Shown piece by piece: positions 52,801-60,573 of a stretch of 64,000 nucleotides of DNA (positions are counted from its first letter, which is position 1; the number at the start of each line of letters is the position of its first letter). The DNA lies in assembly GCA_028281765.1 (NCBI GenBank), contig JANQJF010000029.1:62001-126000 (forward strand), read 5' to 3'. A model generated the notes under the pieces. The model ran no database searches. It saw only the letters and a list, made by a program, of their open reading frames with translations, and was not told where the DNA came from. The stretch comes from Planctomycetota bacterium (GTDB lineage: Bacteria > Planctomycetota > UBA1135 > UBA2386). The translations under genes were made by a program, and so were the position numbers.

Positions 52801-53059
52801 CGACGACGCGGTCCCCCTTCTCGTGGAAGCGCCCCGGGTTGCGTCCTCGCCACTTTCGATAGTTGACGGCCTCCGTAACCCACACGCGTCCCGCCTCGTC
52901 GACGTCCATCGCGGTCGGGTTGAACACGTGGGGCGACTCCGCCCAGAGCGTGACCTTCAGATCGTTCCAGACGTCGAATTGGTGCGTGACGTCGTTCGGC
53001 GCGCGCTGTGCGAGCAGCGGGGAGGTCAAAGCCAGGACCAGGGCGAACCGTGTGCGCAT
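49832..53059 (-). CDS. PVC-type dehydrogenase with HEAT repeats, NPCBM domain and C-terminal cytochrome c
   Basis: 1075 residues. Signal peptide MRTRFALVLALTSPLLAQ. The N-terminal beta-propeller is the PVC membrane-bound dehydrogenase domain: 'WAESPHVFNPTAMDVDEAGR', 'GHDHDHGLHSVTMGPDAVLY', 'HNFRNPYEVAVDAFGNLW' and 'NDDDGNAGC' are family hallmarks. Next come HEAT-type helices (about 440-690). An NPCBM-like beta-sandwich occupies about 695-830 ('RSFEHGIGVHADSEIVVRVP', 'FDATIGPDVGG'), then more helices. The cytochrome c domain has CAVCH at 955-959 and a C-terminal 'LSAQEIADLRAFLL'. It is likely a periplasmic dehydrogenase of sugars passing electrons to its own haem, with NPCBM binding carbohydrate. 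Divergent from hslO. Confidence 0.9.
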   Translation of the reverse strand: MRTRFALVLALTSPLLAQRAPNDVTHQFDVWNDLKVTLWAESPHVFNPTAMDVDEAGRVWVTEAVNYRKWRGRNPGRFHEKGDRVVVLEDTDGDGKCDKSTVFAQDEDLVSPLGIAVIGNRVFVSCSPNLFVYTDKNGDLVADERGVFLTGFGGHDHDHGLHSVTMGPDAVLYFNAGNAGPHLVEDGDGWHLRSGSIYTGGGAKAAPNKPGLVSDDGRAWTGGIVMRVGRNGRGLRVLAHNFRNPYEVAVDAFGNLWQSDNDDDGNAGCRTTWVMPGGNYGYFSADGTRGWRADKRPGQNHQRAQWHADDPGVAPPGCFNGGGGPTGVAVYEDGILPQRYVGRVLNCDAGAGVVYAHKPKRIGSGWELDRGELIRPKKGDRARWFRPSDVVVGADGAVYVSDWWDPGVGGHAARDREAYGRILRVAPVRESGRRRPMRALQRAMQAITHPAASVRATYLEKLLASPELAETLRGIAKRTGGNPTWRARAVWALALLGDEDAIDAARGDEDERIRLVALRARPDRAASLVADESPLVRREVAYQIRDWPEEKRLPLLVRLAQRFRVGDRHYLESLGDAARGLEEELFVRLLEQQDVDPRKWTPAFAEIVWRLHPPGCVPALMKRIMAAELPRAMRSQAITALAFIDEKRAAESMVSVAEAGPEDTRSEAVWWVNNRQTNDWAKHGVVSPFGGDRARAKQLFSSGTVRSGAREISVELGDCRTLWLVVEDAGDGISCDWADWIDPRFVGGGRELSLLDHGWTSEKVGWGSLGRNRNAGGRPLKIGDRSFEHGIGVHADSEIVVRVPDGFERFDATIGPDVGGTSQQGGRATSIEFRVFGAVPEADGPDPRIAKLSAQLAGNDASAREAAIRELAGTGAGGTLLIDLAAAGKLDASTKSLVAQSIFRSPDETVRTLASRYFARPGRAADPLPPIEELARLPGDVARGRELYFGAKAGCAVCHVVQGKGGDIGPELTLVRRKLGATGLVDAILNPSAAISFGYDSWVFELADGTVHVGYILADGANVVVKDMAGQRVIFAASQVVARQKQDISLMPEVAALGLSAQEIADLRAFLLADS

Positions 53060-53151
53060 GCGCGCACAGTACGGCCTGCCGGAGCATCGCGCACGTGCAT
53101 CGGGAGTCCGTCCTTCACACGAACGCTACATTCCGCCATGCTGCGCGCTCC

Positions 53152-54033
53152 ATGACCGGAACGAACGAGAAGCCGACCGGAGACCACGTGCTCCGCGCCA
53201 TGACCGACGACGGGGCCTTCCGCGTCATGACGATCCGCAGCACCGACACGGTGCGCGGGGCCGTCAAGGCGCAGGAGGTCAAAGGGATCTCGGCCGTCCA
53301 GCTCGGCGAGATGATCACGAGCTCGGTCCTGGTCCGCGAAACGATGGCGCCGGCGTTCCGCGTGCAGATCCTTCTGCGCGACGAGAGCGGCAACCGGATC
53401 GTCGGCGACTCGTTCCCCGAAGGCCTGACGCGCGGCCTCGTCCAGGTGAACGACGAAGTGCTCGGCGTCCGCTTGTCCGACGGCGGCCACGTGCAGGTCA
53501 TGCGCTCGCTGCCGGGACGCGCCCCCCATCAAGGGGTCGTCGGGTTCCGCCCCGACCAGAGCGTCGGCAGCGCGCTCGCGACCTACTTCCATCAGTCCGA
53601 GCAGATCGAGACCGCGACCGCGGTCGCGTGCACCTGGAAAGACGGCGACGTCGTCGCGGCCGGCGGCTACGTAGTCCAGCTCTTGCCGGAGATCACCGAT
53701 CCCCCGTTCGAGGCGATGCGCAAACGTCTCGGTGAGTTCGGTGATCTCGAGCCACACCTCGTCGAGTACGACAGCGACCCGCAGCGCGTGCTCGACGAGC
53801 TCATGGGTGACACCCCGTACACGTCCCTCGCCGACTCGACGGTCGAGTTCGGCTGCATGTGCGGCGAAGAGAAGGCGCTCGGCGCCATCGCGACACTCGG
53901 CCGCGAAGAAGTCCAAGAGCTGCTCGAAGCCGGCGACGCGATCGGCGTCACCTGCGACTACTGCGGCAGCCGTTTCGAGGTCGGTCCGGCCCACTTCCGG
54001 CGCATCCTGGAAGCCGAGTCGATGCAAGAGTGA
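53152..54033 (+). CDS. hslO: Redox-regulated chaperone Hsp33
   Basis: ATG at 53152; 293 residues, the normal length. The zinc/redox switch at the C terminus is complete: Cys235-x-Cys237 (FGCMCGEEK) and Cys268-x-x-Cys271 (VTCDYCGSRF). The N-terminal domain shows 'GVVGFRPDQSVGSALATYFH', matching the conserved 'G.v.l....iaedla.Y...S.Q'. Under oxidative stress it forms disulfides and holds unfolding proteins. Together with the AhpD-like selenoprotein it is one of two oxidative-stress genes in the window. It is 8 bp upstream of the ankyrin gene, so cotranscription is likely. Confidence 0.94.
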   Translation: MTGTNEKPTGDHVLRAMTDDGAFRVMTIRSTDTVRGAVKAQEVKGISAVQLGEMITSSVLVRETMAPAFRVQILLRDESGNRIVGDSFPEGLTRGLVQVNDEVLGVRLSDGGHVQVMRSLPGRAPHQGVVGFRPDQSVGSALATYFHQSEQIETATAVACTWKDGDVVAAGGYVVQLLPEITDPPFEAMRKRLGEFGDLEPHLVEYDSDPQRVLDELMGDTPYTSLADSTVEFGCMCGEEKALGAIATLGREEVQELLEAGDAIGVTCDYCGSRFEVGPAHFRRILEAESMQE

Positions 54034-54040
54034 GAGACGG

Positions 54041-55591
54041 ATGCGCGGAGTTTCCGCGACGCGCACCCGTCGACTCCCCGTGCATTCCGCGACGACGTCC
54101 GTGCTGACCCTCGCGGTGCTGAGCCTCTCGGCCGAGGCGCAGACCCCGCAGACTCGCAAGCCGCGCAGCTTGTTCGGCGCGGTGCACGCAGGAGACATCG
54201 CCCACGTGCGCAAGCTCCTCGAGAACGGCGCCGACCCGCACGACCAGACCGGCAGCTTCGCCCAGTTCCCGATCGAACTCGCCGTGCGCACCGACCGCCT
54301 CGACATCGCGAACCTGCTGGTCGATCACATGAAGGCGCCGTTCGTCACGACGGGCGGCAGACCCGGCGTGCCGGTCCTGTTCTTGGTCGAGGAACACGTC
54401 CAGCTCATCGACCGACTGATCGAAGGCGGCGCCGACATCAACGCCCGCGATCACGGGGGCAACACGATCGCACACATCGCGGCATCGAAGCTCGTGCCGC
54501 TCGACGTAATCGTCGAGCGGGGCGCCGAGATCGACGAGCCGAACCGTTTCGAGCAACGTCCGCTCCACGTCGCGGCTCACCGGGACGCGCTGGATGTCGT
54601 GCGGGGACTCATCGCGCGGGGCGCGTCGCTGACCGCGAAAGACAAGACCGGCAAGACCCCGCTTCACATCGCCGCGGAAGCCGGACACCTCGACGTCGTC
54701 AAGGCGCTCATCGACGACCACGGAATGTCGGTGGAGACCGAAGGCGAGCTCGGATTGCGACCGCTCCACTCAGCCGTATTCGGCGACAAGATCATGATCG
54801 TGCGATTCCTGCTCGGCCGCGGCGCGAAGCAGGTCGAGGCGACGTTCGGCGATCCTGTGATCCTCGCCGCGCGGAGTGGCAACCAGATCATGGTCGAGGT
54901 GCTGCACGAGCACGGCGGCGACATCCTCGGCAGGCGTCGGAACGGGCGAACCCCGCTGTGCGAAGCGATCACGCACGGTCATCCACACCTGGTGCGATGG
55001 CTGATTCTCCGTGGCGCAAAGGCCGATCAGCGCATCAACGGCCTCCCGTCCCCCTGCTTCGCCCGCAACGTCGAGATCCTGCAGATGCTGCTCGACCGCA
55101 AGGTCGATGTCACCGCCGCGGCGGACAACGGCATGACGCCGCTGCACAGCCAAGCGGGCTACGGCCGCACGGACGTGATGCGACTCCTCCTGAAGCACGG
55201 GGCAAAGATCGACGCGATCACCGCGCGTCGCGAAACGCCACTCGTGCACGCATCGAAGAACGGTCACATCGAAGCCGTGGAGCTGCTGTTAGCCGAGGGC
55301 GCGGACCACGGCATCCGCGACATCGACGGTCGCACGCCGCTCATCGCTGGGGCGTGGCTCGACAAACCCGACCTCGTGCGCATCCTGGTCGGCGCCGGCG
55401 TCGGCGTCAACGCGCGGGACACCAAGGGCAACAGCGCCTTGCACGAGGCCGCGCGGCACGGGCACGCGAAGATGGTCACGGCGCTGCTCGACCACGGCTG
55501 CGACCGCGCGCTACGCAACCACGCCGGAGCAACCGCGCGCGACATCGCAACGCGGCTCGGTCATGCGTCGGTGCTCGACGCGTTGAACTGA
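54041..55591 (+). CDS. Secreted ankyrin-repeat protein
   Basis: ATG at 54041 (7 bp after the hslO stop); 516 residues. A long basic N-terminus precedes the hydrophobic core (TTSVLTLAVLSLSAEAQ), so it is likely exported. About twelve to fourteen ankyrin repeats fill the protein, for example GNTIAHIAASKLVPLDVIVE, QRPLHVAAHRDALDVVRGLI, GKTPLHIAAEAGHLDVVKAL, GMTPLHSQAGYGRTDVMRLL and GNSALHEAARHGHAKMVTAL. Ankyrin repeats bind partner proteins. The 3' end overlaps the convergent VOC-cupin gene by 31 bases. Confidence 0.88.
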   Translation: MRGVSATRTRRLPVHSATTSVLTLAVLSLSAEAQTPQTRKPRSLFGAVHAGDIAHVRKLLENGADPHDQTGSFAQFPIELAVRTDRLDIANLLVDHMKAPFVTTGGRPGVPVLFLVEEHVQLIDRLIEGGADINARDHGGNTIAHIAASKLVPLDVIVERGAEIDEPNRFEQRPLHVAAHRDALDVVRGLIARGASLTAKDKTGKTPLHIAAEAGHLDVVKALIDDHGMSVETEGELGLRPLHSAVFGDKIMIVRFLLGRGAKQVEATFGDPVILAARSGNQIMVEVLHEHGGDILGRRRNGRTPLCEAITHGHPHLVRWLILRGAKADQRINGLPSPCFARNVEILQMLLDRKVDVTAAADNGMTPLHSQAGYGRTDVMRLLLKHGAKIDAITARRETPLVHASKNGHIEAVELLLAEGADHGIRDIDGRTPLIAGAWLDKPDLVRILVGAGVGVNARDTKGNSALHEAARHGHAKMVTALLDHGCDRALRNHAGATARDIATRLGHASVLDALN

Positions 55592-56649
55592 CGCGGCTCG
55601 ACGAGCAGGCACTCGAAGTCGTCGGACGCCGAGCCGAGGCCGTACGGCACGCCCGCGGGGATCGTCCACGCCGCGCCGGCGCCGAGTGATCGACTCGCCG
55701 CGCCATCGACGAGGAGCTGCACCGTTCCGGACAGCACGAAGCCGAACAGCGTGTCGAACGCGTGGGGCTGCAGGTCGGCTTCCGCACTACCCGACGCCCG
55801 GATCACGCGCGCGACGACGACGCCCCGCGTCGCAGCCCGGACCCCGAGATCCCGCTGTTCGAAGCCGGGCCGATCGACGCAGGCTTCCCACAGCGCGCCG
55901 TTCGCCTCGTGGTGCACGAAGCGCTGACCGTAGAACTCACGCGCGGGCCGTTCGAGCTCCGTCGGCAACTCGAGCTCGTGCTCGACGAACGTCGGGTGCT
56001 CGGCCGGACATCCCATCTCGACGACCTCGAGACCGTCCGAGCACTCGAGCACACGGTGTCGAATGCGCGGCGGCTGCAGCACGCAGTCGCCCGGCTCGAG
56101 CCAGAACGGCTCGCCCTGCCCCTCGTAGACGACGCGCACCCGCCCGCGGTAGCAGTAGATCAGCTGGAACACGACGGCGTGGAAGTGCACGTAGTCCGGC
56201 ACCGGACCGCCCTCGGGGATCGCGATGTGCGACGCGATGTAACGCCCGCCTTGTCGCCCCGGGATCAGATCGCGGTAGCGCATGCCGGCGCGCCCGTCGA
56301 TCCAAGCGTCGACGCCGTGCTGCTCGACGACGACGAGTTCGGGAGCGAGTTCCGGCAGTTCGTATTCGGAGACGACCGGCGCGCGTTCGACGACCGTCCC
56401 GTTCGGCGCGATCATCGACTCGAACCGCTCGTCGACGCGCAGGCGCAGCACGCCCGGCGGAGACTTCGACGTGCGATCGAGACAGACGCGCATGCCGTCG
56501 CGCGACACGATCGCCACGCGCGGGTCATCGGCCGGCATGATGCACTCGAGCCGGAAACCGAGCTCTCCGGTGAAGAACTCGGCCGTAGCCTGCAGATCGT
56601 CGCACGGCAGCACGACCTCCGCGGATCCGACTCCGATCGGTAGCGTCAT
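55561..56649 (-). CDS. VOC (glyoxalase-like) domain fused to two cupin domains
   Basis: 362 residues. Residues 1-70 are one VOC-type half: 'AEVVLPCDDLQATAEFFTGE' then 'LGFRLECIMPADDPRVAIVS' and 'MRVCLDRTSKSPPGVLRLRV'. Residues about 130-220 are a cupin: 'YIASHIAIPEGGPVPDYVHF', then HAVVFQLIYCYRGRVRVVYE and 'EPFWLEPGDCVLQPPRIRHR', giving the His-x-His and Glu/His metal set. Residues about 285-355 are a second cupin ('QPHAFDTLFGFVLSGTVQLL', 'WTIPAGVPYGLG'). The metal centre and substrate are unknown; bicupins include dioxygenases and isomerases. Divergent from the next secreted-protein gene, with 36 bp between starts. Confidence 0.8.
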   Translation of the reverse strand: MTLPIGVGSAEVVLPCDDLQATAEFFTGELGFRLECIMPADDPRVAIVSRDGMRVCLDRTSKSPPGVLRLRVDERFESMIAPNGTVVERAPVVSEYELPELAPELVVVEQHGVDAWIDGRAGMRYRDLIPGRQGGRYIASHIAIPEGGPVPDYVHFHAVVFQLIYCYRGRVRVVYEGQGEPFWLEPGDCVLQPPRIRHRVLECSDGLEVVEMGCPAEHPTFVEHELELPTELERPAREFYGQRFVHHEANGALWEACVDRPGFEQRDLGVRAATRGVVVARVIRASGSAEADLQPHAFDTLFGFVLSGTVQLLVDGAASRSLGAGAAWTIPAGVPYGLGSASDDFECLLVEPRQFNASSTDA

Positions 56650-56685
56650 CGACCGGAGATTATCGACTTCGAGTATCCTCGCGCC

Positions 56686-57585
56686 ATGCGTCTTTCAGGC
56701 CTCGCCGTGCTCGCACTCGCCGCGAGCGGTCTCTCCGCACAGGAGTCGAAGAAGGAGCCGAAACAGGAACTCGTCGTCGAGATCGAGTGCACGGTGCCGG
56801 GCAAGCGAACGCCACGCGATCCGACGGCCGGTCCGGAGCCGTACGAGCTGTCCGGACACAGTGTGGCATGGCGGGTCCTCGGCCAGAGATTCGATGACGA
56901 GAAATCGCTGCAGACGTTTCTGGCCAAGATCGCGTCGGATTCGACGCATCGAATCCCGGACCCCGACGCCCAAGGCGCGACGAAACTACTGCCCGTGCGA
57001 TTCCGAGCCGGCGCGCACGTGTGTTGCCAACACGTGATGAAAGCTCTGGACCTCACGCTCGCCGCCGGCTTCTATGAGATCGATCTCTTCGCGTTGACCG
57101 GACTCCCCGCACTCGTCCTCCCGGTCGTCAACAAGACTGCGGAACCCGAGACCGCACTGCCGACTTCGGTGTACGCGGTTCCAATCCTTCCGGAAGATCC
57201 ACGCGCATGGAACCCCGAGATCCGGATCGAACAAAACGGCGACCTTCGGATCGGCGGTCAGCAGCTCGCGAAACCGAGTTCGCCGAAGGCCCGCGAAGAG
57301 TTCCACAACTCGCTAGAAGCCCTCAAGGCCACCGCGAGGCGACACGATGCGATATCGATCGAAACCCGGGTTCCCGTGGGCGAAAAAGCTGAGCCTCGCG
57401 ACGTCGAACTGGTCTCGCGCTGGGTCTACTTCCACATCGACCGATGGACCGAATGGCGAGAGATCGTGCCGATTCTTCAGGAGTTCACGCAACCCGAGTT
57501 CGGCTTCTGGAAGCTCCGAATCCTGTGCCGAGCACCGCAGCGGATCAGCGAACCTTCGGCTCCCGCCCCGGCAGAGCGAAAGTAG
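56686..57585 (+). CDS. Secreted protein of unknown function
   Basis: 299 residues with signal peptide MRLSGLAVLALAASGLSAQ. After a Lys/Glu linker come strands (ELVVEIECTVPGKR), then a helix-strand region 'LPVRFRAGAHVCCQHVMKAL' and 'TLAAGFYEIDLFALTG'. This recalls the periplasmic domain of ExbD/TolR ('i.i.ad....y..v..v.d.l...G...i.l'). The rest is unassigned: 'EEFHNSLEALKATARRHDAI', 'SRWVYFHIDRWTEWREIVPI'. There is no transmembrane helix apart from the signal, so a true ExbD function is doubtful. It lies 54 bp upstream of another secreted-protein gene. Confidence 0.65.
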   Translation: MRLSGLAVLALAASGLSAQESKKEPKQELVVEIECTVPGKRTPRDPTAGPEPYELSGHSVAWRVLGQRFDDEKSLQTFLAKIASDSTHRIPDPDAQGATKLLPVRFRAGAHVCCQHVMKALDLTLAAGFYEIDLFALTGLPALVLPVVNKTAEPETALPTSVYAVPILPEDPRAWNPEIRIEQNGDLRIGGQQLAKPSSPKAREEFHNSLEALKATARRHDAISIETRVPVGEKAEPRDVELVSRWVYFHIDRWTEWREIVPILQEFTQPEFGFWKLRILCRAPQRISEPSAPAPAERK

Positions 57586-57639
57586 TTCGAGCCAGCGAAC
57601 CCAACCGACCTGCGTCCGTTCTGCATTCCGAGGTCCTCG

Positions 57640-58779
57640 ATGAAGCCAACCCCTGCGATCCTCGGCTCCGCCCTGCTGGCAGCCTCTCCCATCCCGGACA
57701 TCGCGCCATTCGCGATCCCGCGCGAAGGCGAGACCCTCGCTCCCGCATCCCCGACGCGCGTCGAGATGACGAAGGAAACCGTCGACCTGACGCTGCACCG
57801 GGACTTCGCGTCGGTGAAGGCCAAGTTCTGGCTCCGCAACTCGGCGGACGCAAAGGAGTCGCTCGAGGTCGGCTTCCCGAGCGCCGCGCAGCCGGTGCAC
57901 ATCCACTTCCACGACAACGGCGTGCGGGTTTCGAAGTGGGGCAAGAACGCGATCCGCGACTTCCGTGCCACCGTCGACGGCGAGGCGGTCGAAGCCAAGC
58001 CCACGCGCAAGGACGTCGCGTCGCTTCCCGAACACCACAACTGGCTGTGCTGGAAGATGGACTTCGCCCCGCGCGGCGAACGCATCGTCGAGGTCGAGTA
58101 CGAAGTCGCGAGCAAAGACGAGAACTACATCGAAACCCACTGCCTGCAGGCGCGACAGCTCACCTACGTGCTGAAGACCGGCAAAGGCTGGCACGGCCCG
58201 ATCGGCCACGCCCACATCACGCTACGCGCCGCCGACGGTCTCACACTCGGTCACGTCGACCGCACGGTGCCCGCGCCGACGCAGCAGTCCGACGACGTGC
58301 TCGAGTGGAAGATCGACTCGTTCGAACCCGAGCGCGACGTGCTGATCCGATATCGCGTCTACGAAGACGCGAAGGACGCGGTCACCCAGATCCGCGCCAA
58401 ACTCCAGAAGCCGCAGAGCAGGCAGGCGGTGCCGCGACACTGGCTCGACCTCGCCGAGAACCTCGAAACCCTGAAGCGCTGGCGCGAAGCCGGTGAAGCG
58501 TTCGAGAAGGTTCACGCGTACGAGCGCAAGATCAACCATCCGTATCGCCCGGGCTACCGCGCCTACGTGCCGCCGATCTACCGCGCCGCGCAGTGCTACC
58601 GCAAGGCGAAGCTCGCCGACGACGCCGAGCGCACGGCGAAGGCCGCGGAGGCCTGGGTCGCGCTGTGCCTCGAGCCGGCGACGCCACGGAGCGGGCGGCA
58701 CTTCTGGCGAAAGGTGACGAGCGGGGTGAAGGACGAGCTGAAGGCGACGCTGGCAGACGTGCGGAGTTGGAAGGAGTAG
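57640..58779 (+). CDS. Secreted protein with DUF4424-like beta domain and helical tail
   Basis: 379 residues. Signal-like start MKPTPAILGSALLAASPIPD. Middle: 'VDLTLHRDFASVKAKFWLRN' and 'SLEVGFPSAAQPVHIHFHDN', then 'GKGWHGPIGHAHITLRAADG'. The 'v...f.frN......v.vgFP' arrangement and the Gly-rich 'tG..W.g.Ig.a.i.l' strand match the DUF4424-type proteins seen in exported bacterial proteins. The last 120 residues are helical with TPR character ('ENLETLKRWREAGEAFEKVH', 'RAAQCYRKAKLADDAERTAK'). Function unknown. Converges on the PRTase-HAD gene. Confidence 0.65.
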   Translation: MKPTPAILGSALLAASPIPDIAPFAIPREGETLAPASPTRVEMTKETVDLTLHRDFASVKAKFWLRNSADAKESLEVGFPSAAQPVHIHFHDNGVRVSKWGKNAIRDFRATVDGEAVEAKPTRKDVASLPEHHNWLCWKMDFAPRGERIVEVEYEVASKDENYIETHCLQARQLTYVLKTGKGWHGPIGHAHITLRAADGLTLGHVDRTVPAPTQQSDDVLEWKIDSFEPERDVLIRYRVYEDAKDAVTQIRAKLQKPQSRQAVPRHWLDLAENLETLKRWREAGEAFEKVHAYERKINHPYRPGYRAYVPPIYRAAQCYRKAKLADDAERTAKAAEAWVALCLEPATPRSGRHFWRKVTSGVKDELKATLADVRSWKE

Positions 58780-58841
58780 CTTGGGGGGCGCGGCCTACGG
58801 ATCACGGGTCAGGCGGGAGGGGTCACCACCAAGCACACCCC

Positions 58842-59822
58842 CTACGTGCTCCGCACCCGCCGCCGATCCAACAACCGATCGAACACCCTCTCCGCAGCCC
58901 CACGCGCCATCCGCTTCCACGGCGACGCGAACTTCCGCGCCACCGCCGCGGCGTTCCCGGCGATCGAACGCGGATACACCAACTCCTGCGTCGCCATGCA
59001 TAGCACCGGCCGTCCCGACGACTCGGCGATCGCCGTCGCCTGATGCGGATCGCTCTCGATGAACAGCATCGAGCGGCTCTCGAGATACGCCTCCACCTTG
59101 TGAGGCACGTGTGCGCCCGTCGCGCGACGCGTCGCGGCGTCCGGCAGGTCCAGCATCGCCAGGTGCTCGTACTCGACACCGTGGCGCGCGAGCCAGTCCT
59201 CGGTCAGCGCACGGTACTTCTCGAGCCGCGCGGTCGCGAGCCAGCCGACCGGCACCGTCGGTAGGAACAGCGGCTCCGCGGTGCGCAGGAATTCCTCGTA
59301 GCGCGGGCCGTCGTCGTTCTCTTCGGGTAGCGGGTCGCGGCACAGCACGCCGTCGATGTCGACGCAGGACTTGCCAAGCCACGCGTGGTGCATGACGTTC
59401 CAGCCGAACATGCGCGGCAGCGGCACCTCCTCGGCGAAGATGTCGGGTAGCTCGCGACTCTCCGGCGTCACGTAGGCCACGGCGTAGGTGAACTTCCACG
59501 GCAGGTCGGCGGCCGCGATCGTCTCTTGCGCTTCCCGCAATGCGGAGCCGGAGCGCACGCTGTCGTCGACGACGAGGACATGTTTCGCATCTGCGAACGG
59601 GTCGACGACGCGATCCTCCGCGCGGCGCGCACCGGACTGCAGAAGGCGCCGCTCGATCAGCCCCGCGAGATCGGTCAGCGGACGGTTGAGCTGCAGCGCG
59701 ACCATCGAGCCGACGAGGAGGCCACTGCGGGGGATACCGGCGACGAGGTCGACGTCGCGCGGAATCTTCGGCAGCATCGACAGCACCGCGCCGTTGAGAT
59801 CGGCGATCGAACGGAAGTTCAT
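58842..59822 (-). CDS. Phosphoribosyltransferase-HAD fusion protein
   Basis: 326 residues. The N-terminal half is a type I PRTase: 'DLVAGIPRSGLLVGSMVALQ' (substrate side) and the PRPP loop HVLVVDDSVRSGSALREA (81-98). The C-terminal half starts with a HAD-type motif, GKSCVDIDGVLCRDPLPEEN, where Asp155 and Asp157 are the nucleophile and acid/base, and continues with LEKYRALTEDWLARHGVEYE and 'ESRSMLFIESDPHQATAIAE' (the final acidic site). A PRTase joined to a HAD phosphatase could couple nucleotide or base salvage to phosphate removal; orotate-PRTase-HAD fusions are found in surface-polysaccharide loci. No partner genes are adjacent. Confidence 0.82.
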   Translation of the reverse strand: MNFRSIADLNGAVLSMLPKIPRDVDLVAGIPRSGLLVGSMVALQLNRPLTDLAGLIERRLLQSGARRAEDRVVDPFADAKHVLVVDDSVRSGSALREAQETIAAADLPWKFTYAVAYVTPESRELPDIFAEEVPLPRMFGWNVMHHAWLGKSCVDIDGVLCRDPLPEENDDGPRYEEFLRTAEPLFLPTVPVGWLATARLEKYRALTEDWLARHGVEYEHLAMLDLPDAATRRATGAHVPHKVEAYLESRSMLFIESDPHQATAIAESSGRPVLCMATQELVYPRSIAGNAAAVARKFASPWKRMARGAAERVFDRLLDRRRVRST

Positions 59823-59871
59823 CTCGCCGCGTTATCGACGCCGTACCGACGGCGCCGTGATCCCGACAGCC

Positions 59872-59905
59872 GGCTCTGTCTCGTTCCGAGACCGGTCTCA
59901 GAGCC
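59872..59905 (-). terminator. Hairpin overlapping the PrcB-like gene's stop codon
   Basis: GGCTCTG (59872-59878) pairs with CAGAGCC (59899-59905) and an inner TCTCG/CGAGA pair adds to the stem. On the minus strand the TGA stop (59898-59900) is at the end of the 5' arm. It lies between the PrcB-like gene and the PRTase-HAD gene, 76 bp upstream of the latter's start. Confidence 0.45.
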
Positions 59906-60467
59906 GCGCGCGTTCCGTCCAGATCGGTGGCCGGCCGAGCATGTTCTGCGTGTCCAGCTCGAGCACGACCGGACGATCGGTCTTCGGGACGACGAAGATG
60001 CCGTACGGCGTCACCTTCCGGACTCTCCGGGCCCGGCCGCTCCCTTCGCTCGTCTGGTAGGACATGCTGTCGTAGCGAACCCGGAACACGTCGCCGTCGT
60101 CGACGAGCTCCTCGACGTGGAAGCCGTTGCTGTTCGCGCTCTTGCCCTGAAAGATCGCGATGACCATGTAGTCTTCGAAGTCGACGACCGGCACGTTCGC
60201 GTAGTTCCAGTTGTAGTTGTAGCTACCCTTCGGGGACGAACCGGTGCGGTGCTCGACCCAGACCTTCGCGAACTCGCGCGCGTCGGTGATCTTGTGAAAC
60301 GCAGGCTCGACGACATGGGAGCTCGCACCGGTGAACGACACGGCCGGCAGCTCGGCGGACGCACCAGCGGCCCGGGCCACCGTCGAACGATCGACGGAGA
60401 ACGCGCAGCCGCCGGCCAGCCACGCGATCAGAAGAGTCGCGGCGAACGGTGCTCTGGTCCTACGCAC
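59898..60467 (-). CDS. Lipoprotein with PrcB C-terminal-like domain
   Basis: GTG at 60467; 189 residues. Lipoprotein signal VRRTRAPFAATLLIAWLAGGC (lipobox AGGC). The domain is beta-rich with 'DYMVIAIFQGKSANSNGFHV', 'VRYDSMSYQTSEG' and 'VTPYGIFVVPKTDRPVVLEL', the pattern of PrcB C-terminal domains ('d....v......p..G..v.i......v.v.....p..pf.iv.v'). In Treponema PrcB helps assemble the PrtP protease; whether that applies here is unknown. A longer frame to 60533 has no signal peptide at its N terminus. Divergent from the sulfatase gene with 106 bp between starts. Confidence 0.68.
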   Translation of the reverse strand: MRRTRAPFAATLLIAWLAGGCAFSVDRSTVARAAGASAELPAVSFTGASSHVVEPAFHKITDAREFAKVWVEHRTGSSPKGSYNYNWNYANVPVVDFEDYMVIAIFQGKSANSNGFHVEELVDDGDVFRVRYDSMSYQTSEGSGRARRVRKVTPYGIFVVPKTDRPVVLELDTQNMLGRPPIWTERARL

Positions 60468-60573
60468 GGTCGGCCTGGACGACGGAGGCCGGATCGTATT
60501 CCGACGACATGGCGATTGCCCACGCCGAGACACGACAGGCGCACCAAGGGGCGCGACTCGCTACCGTGGCACC

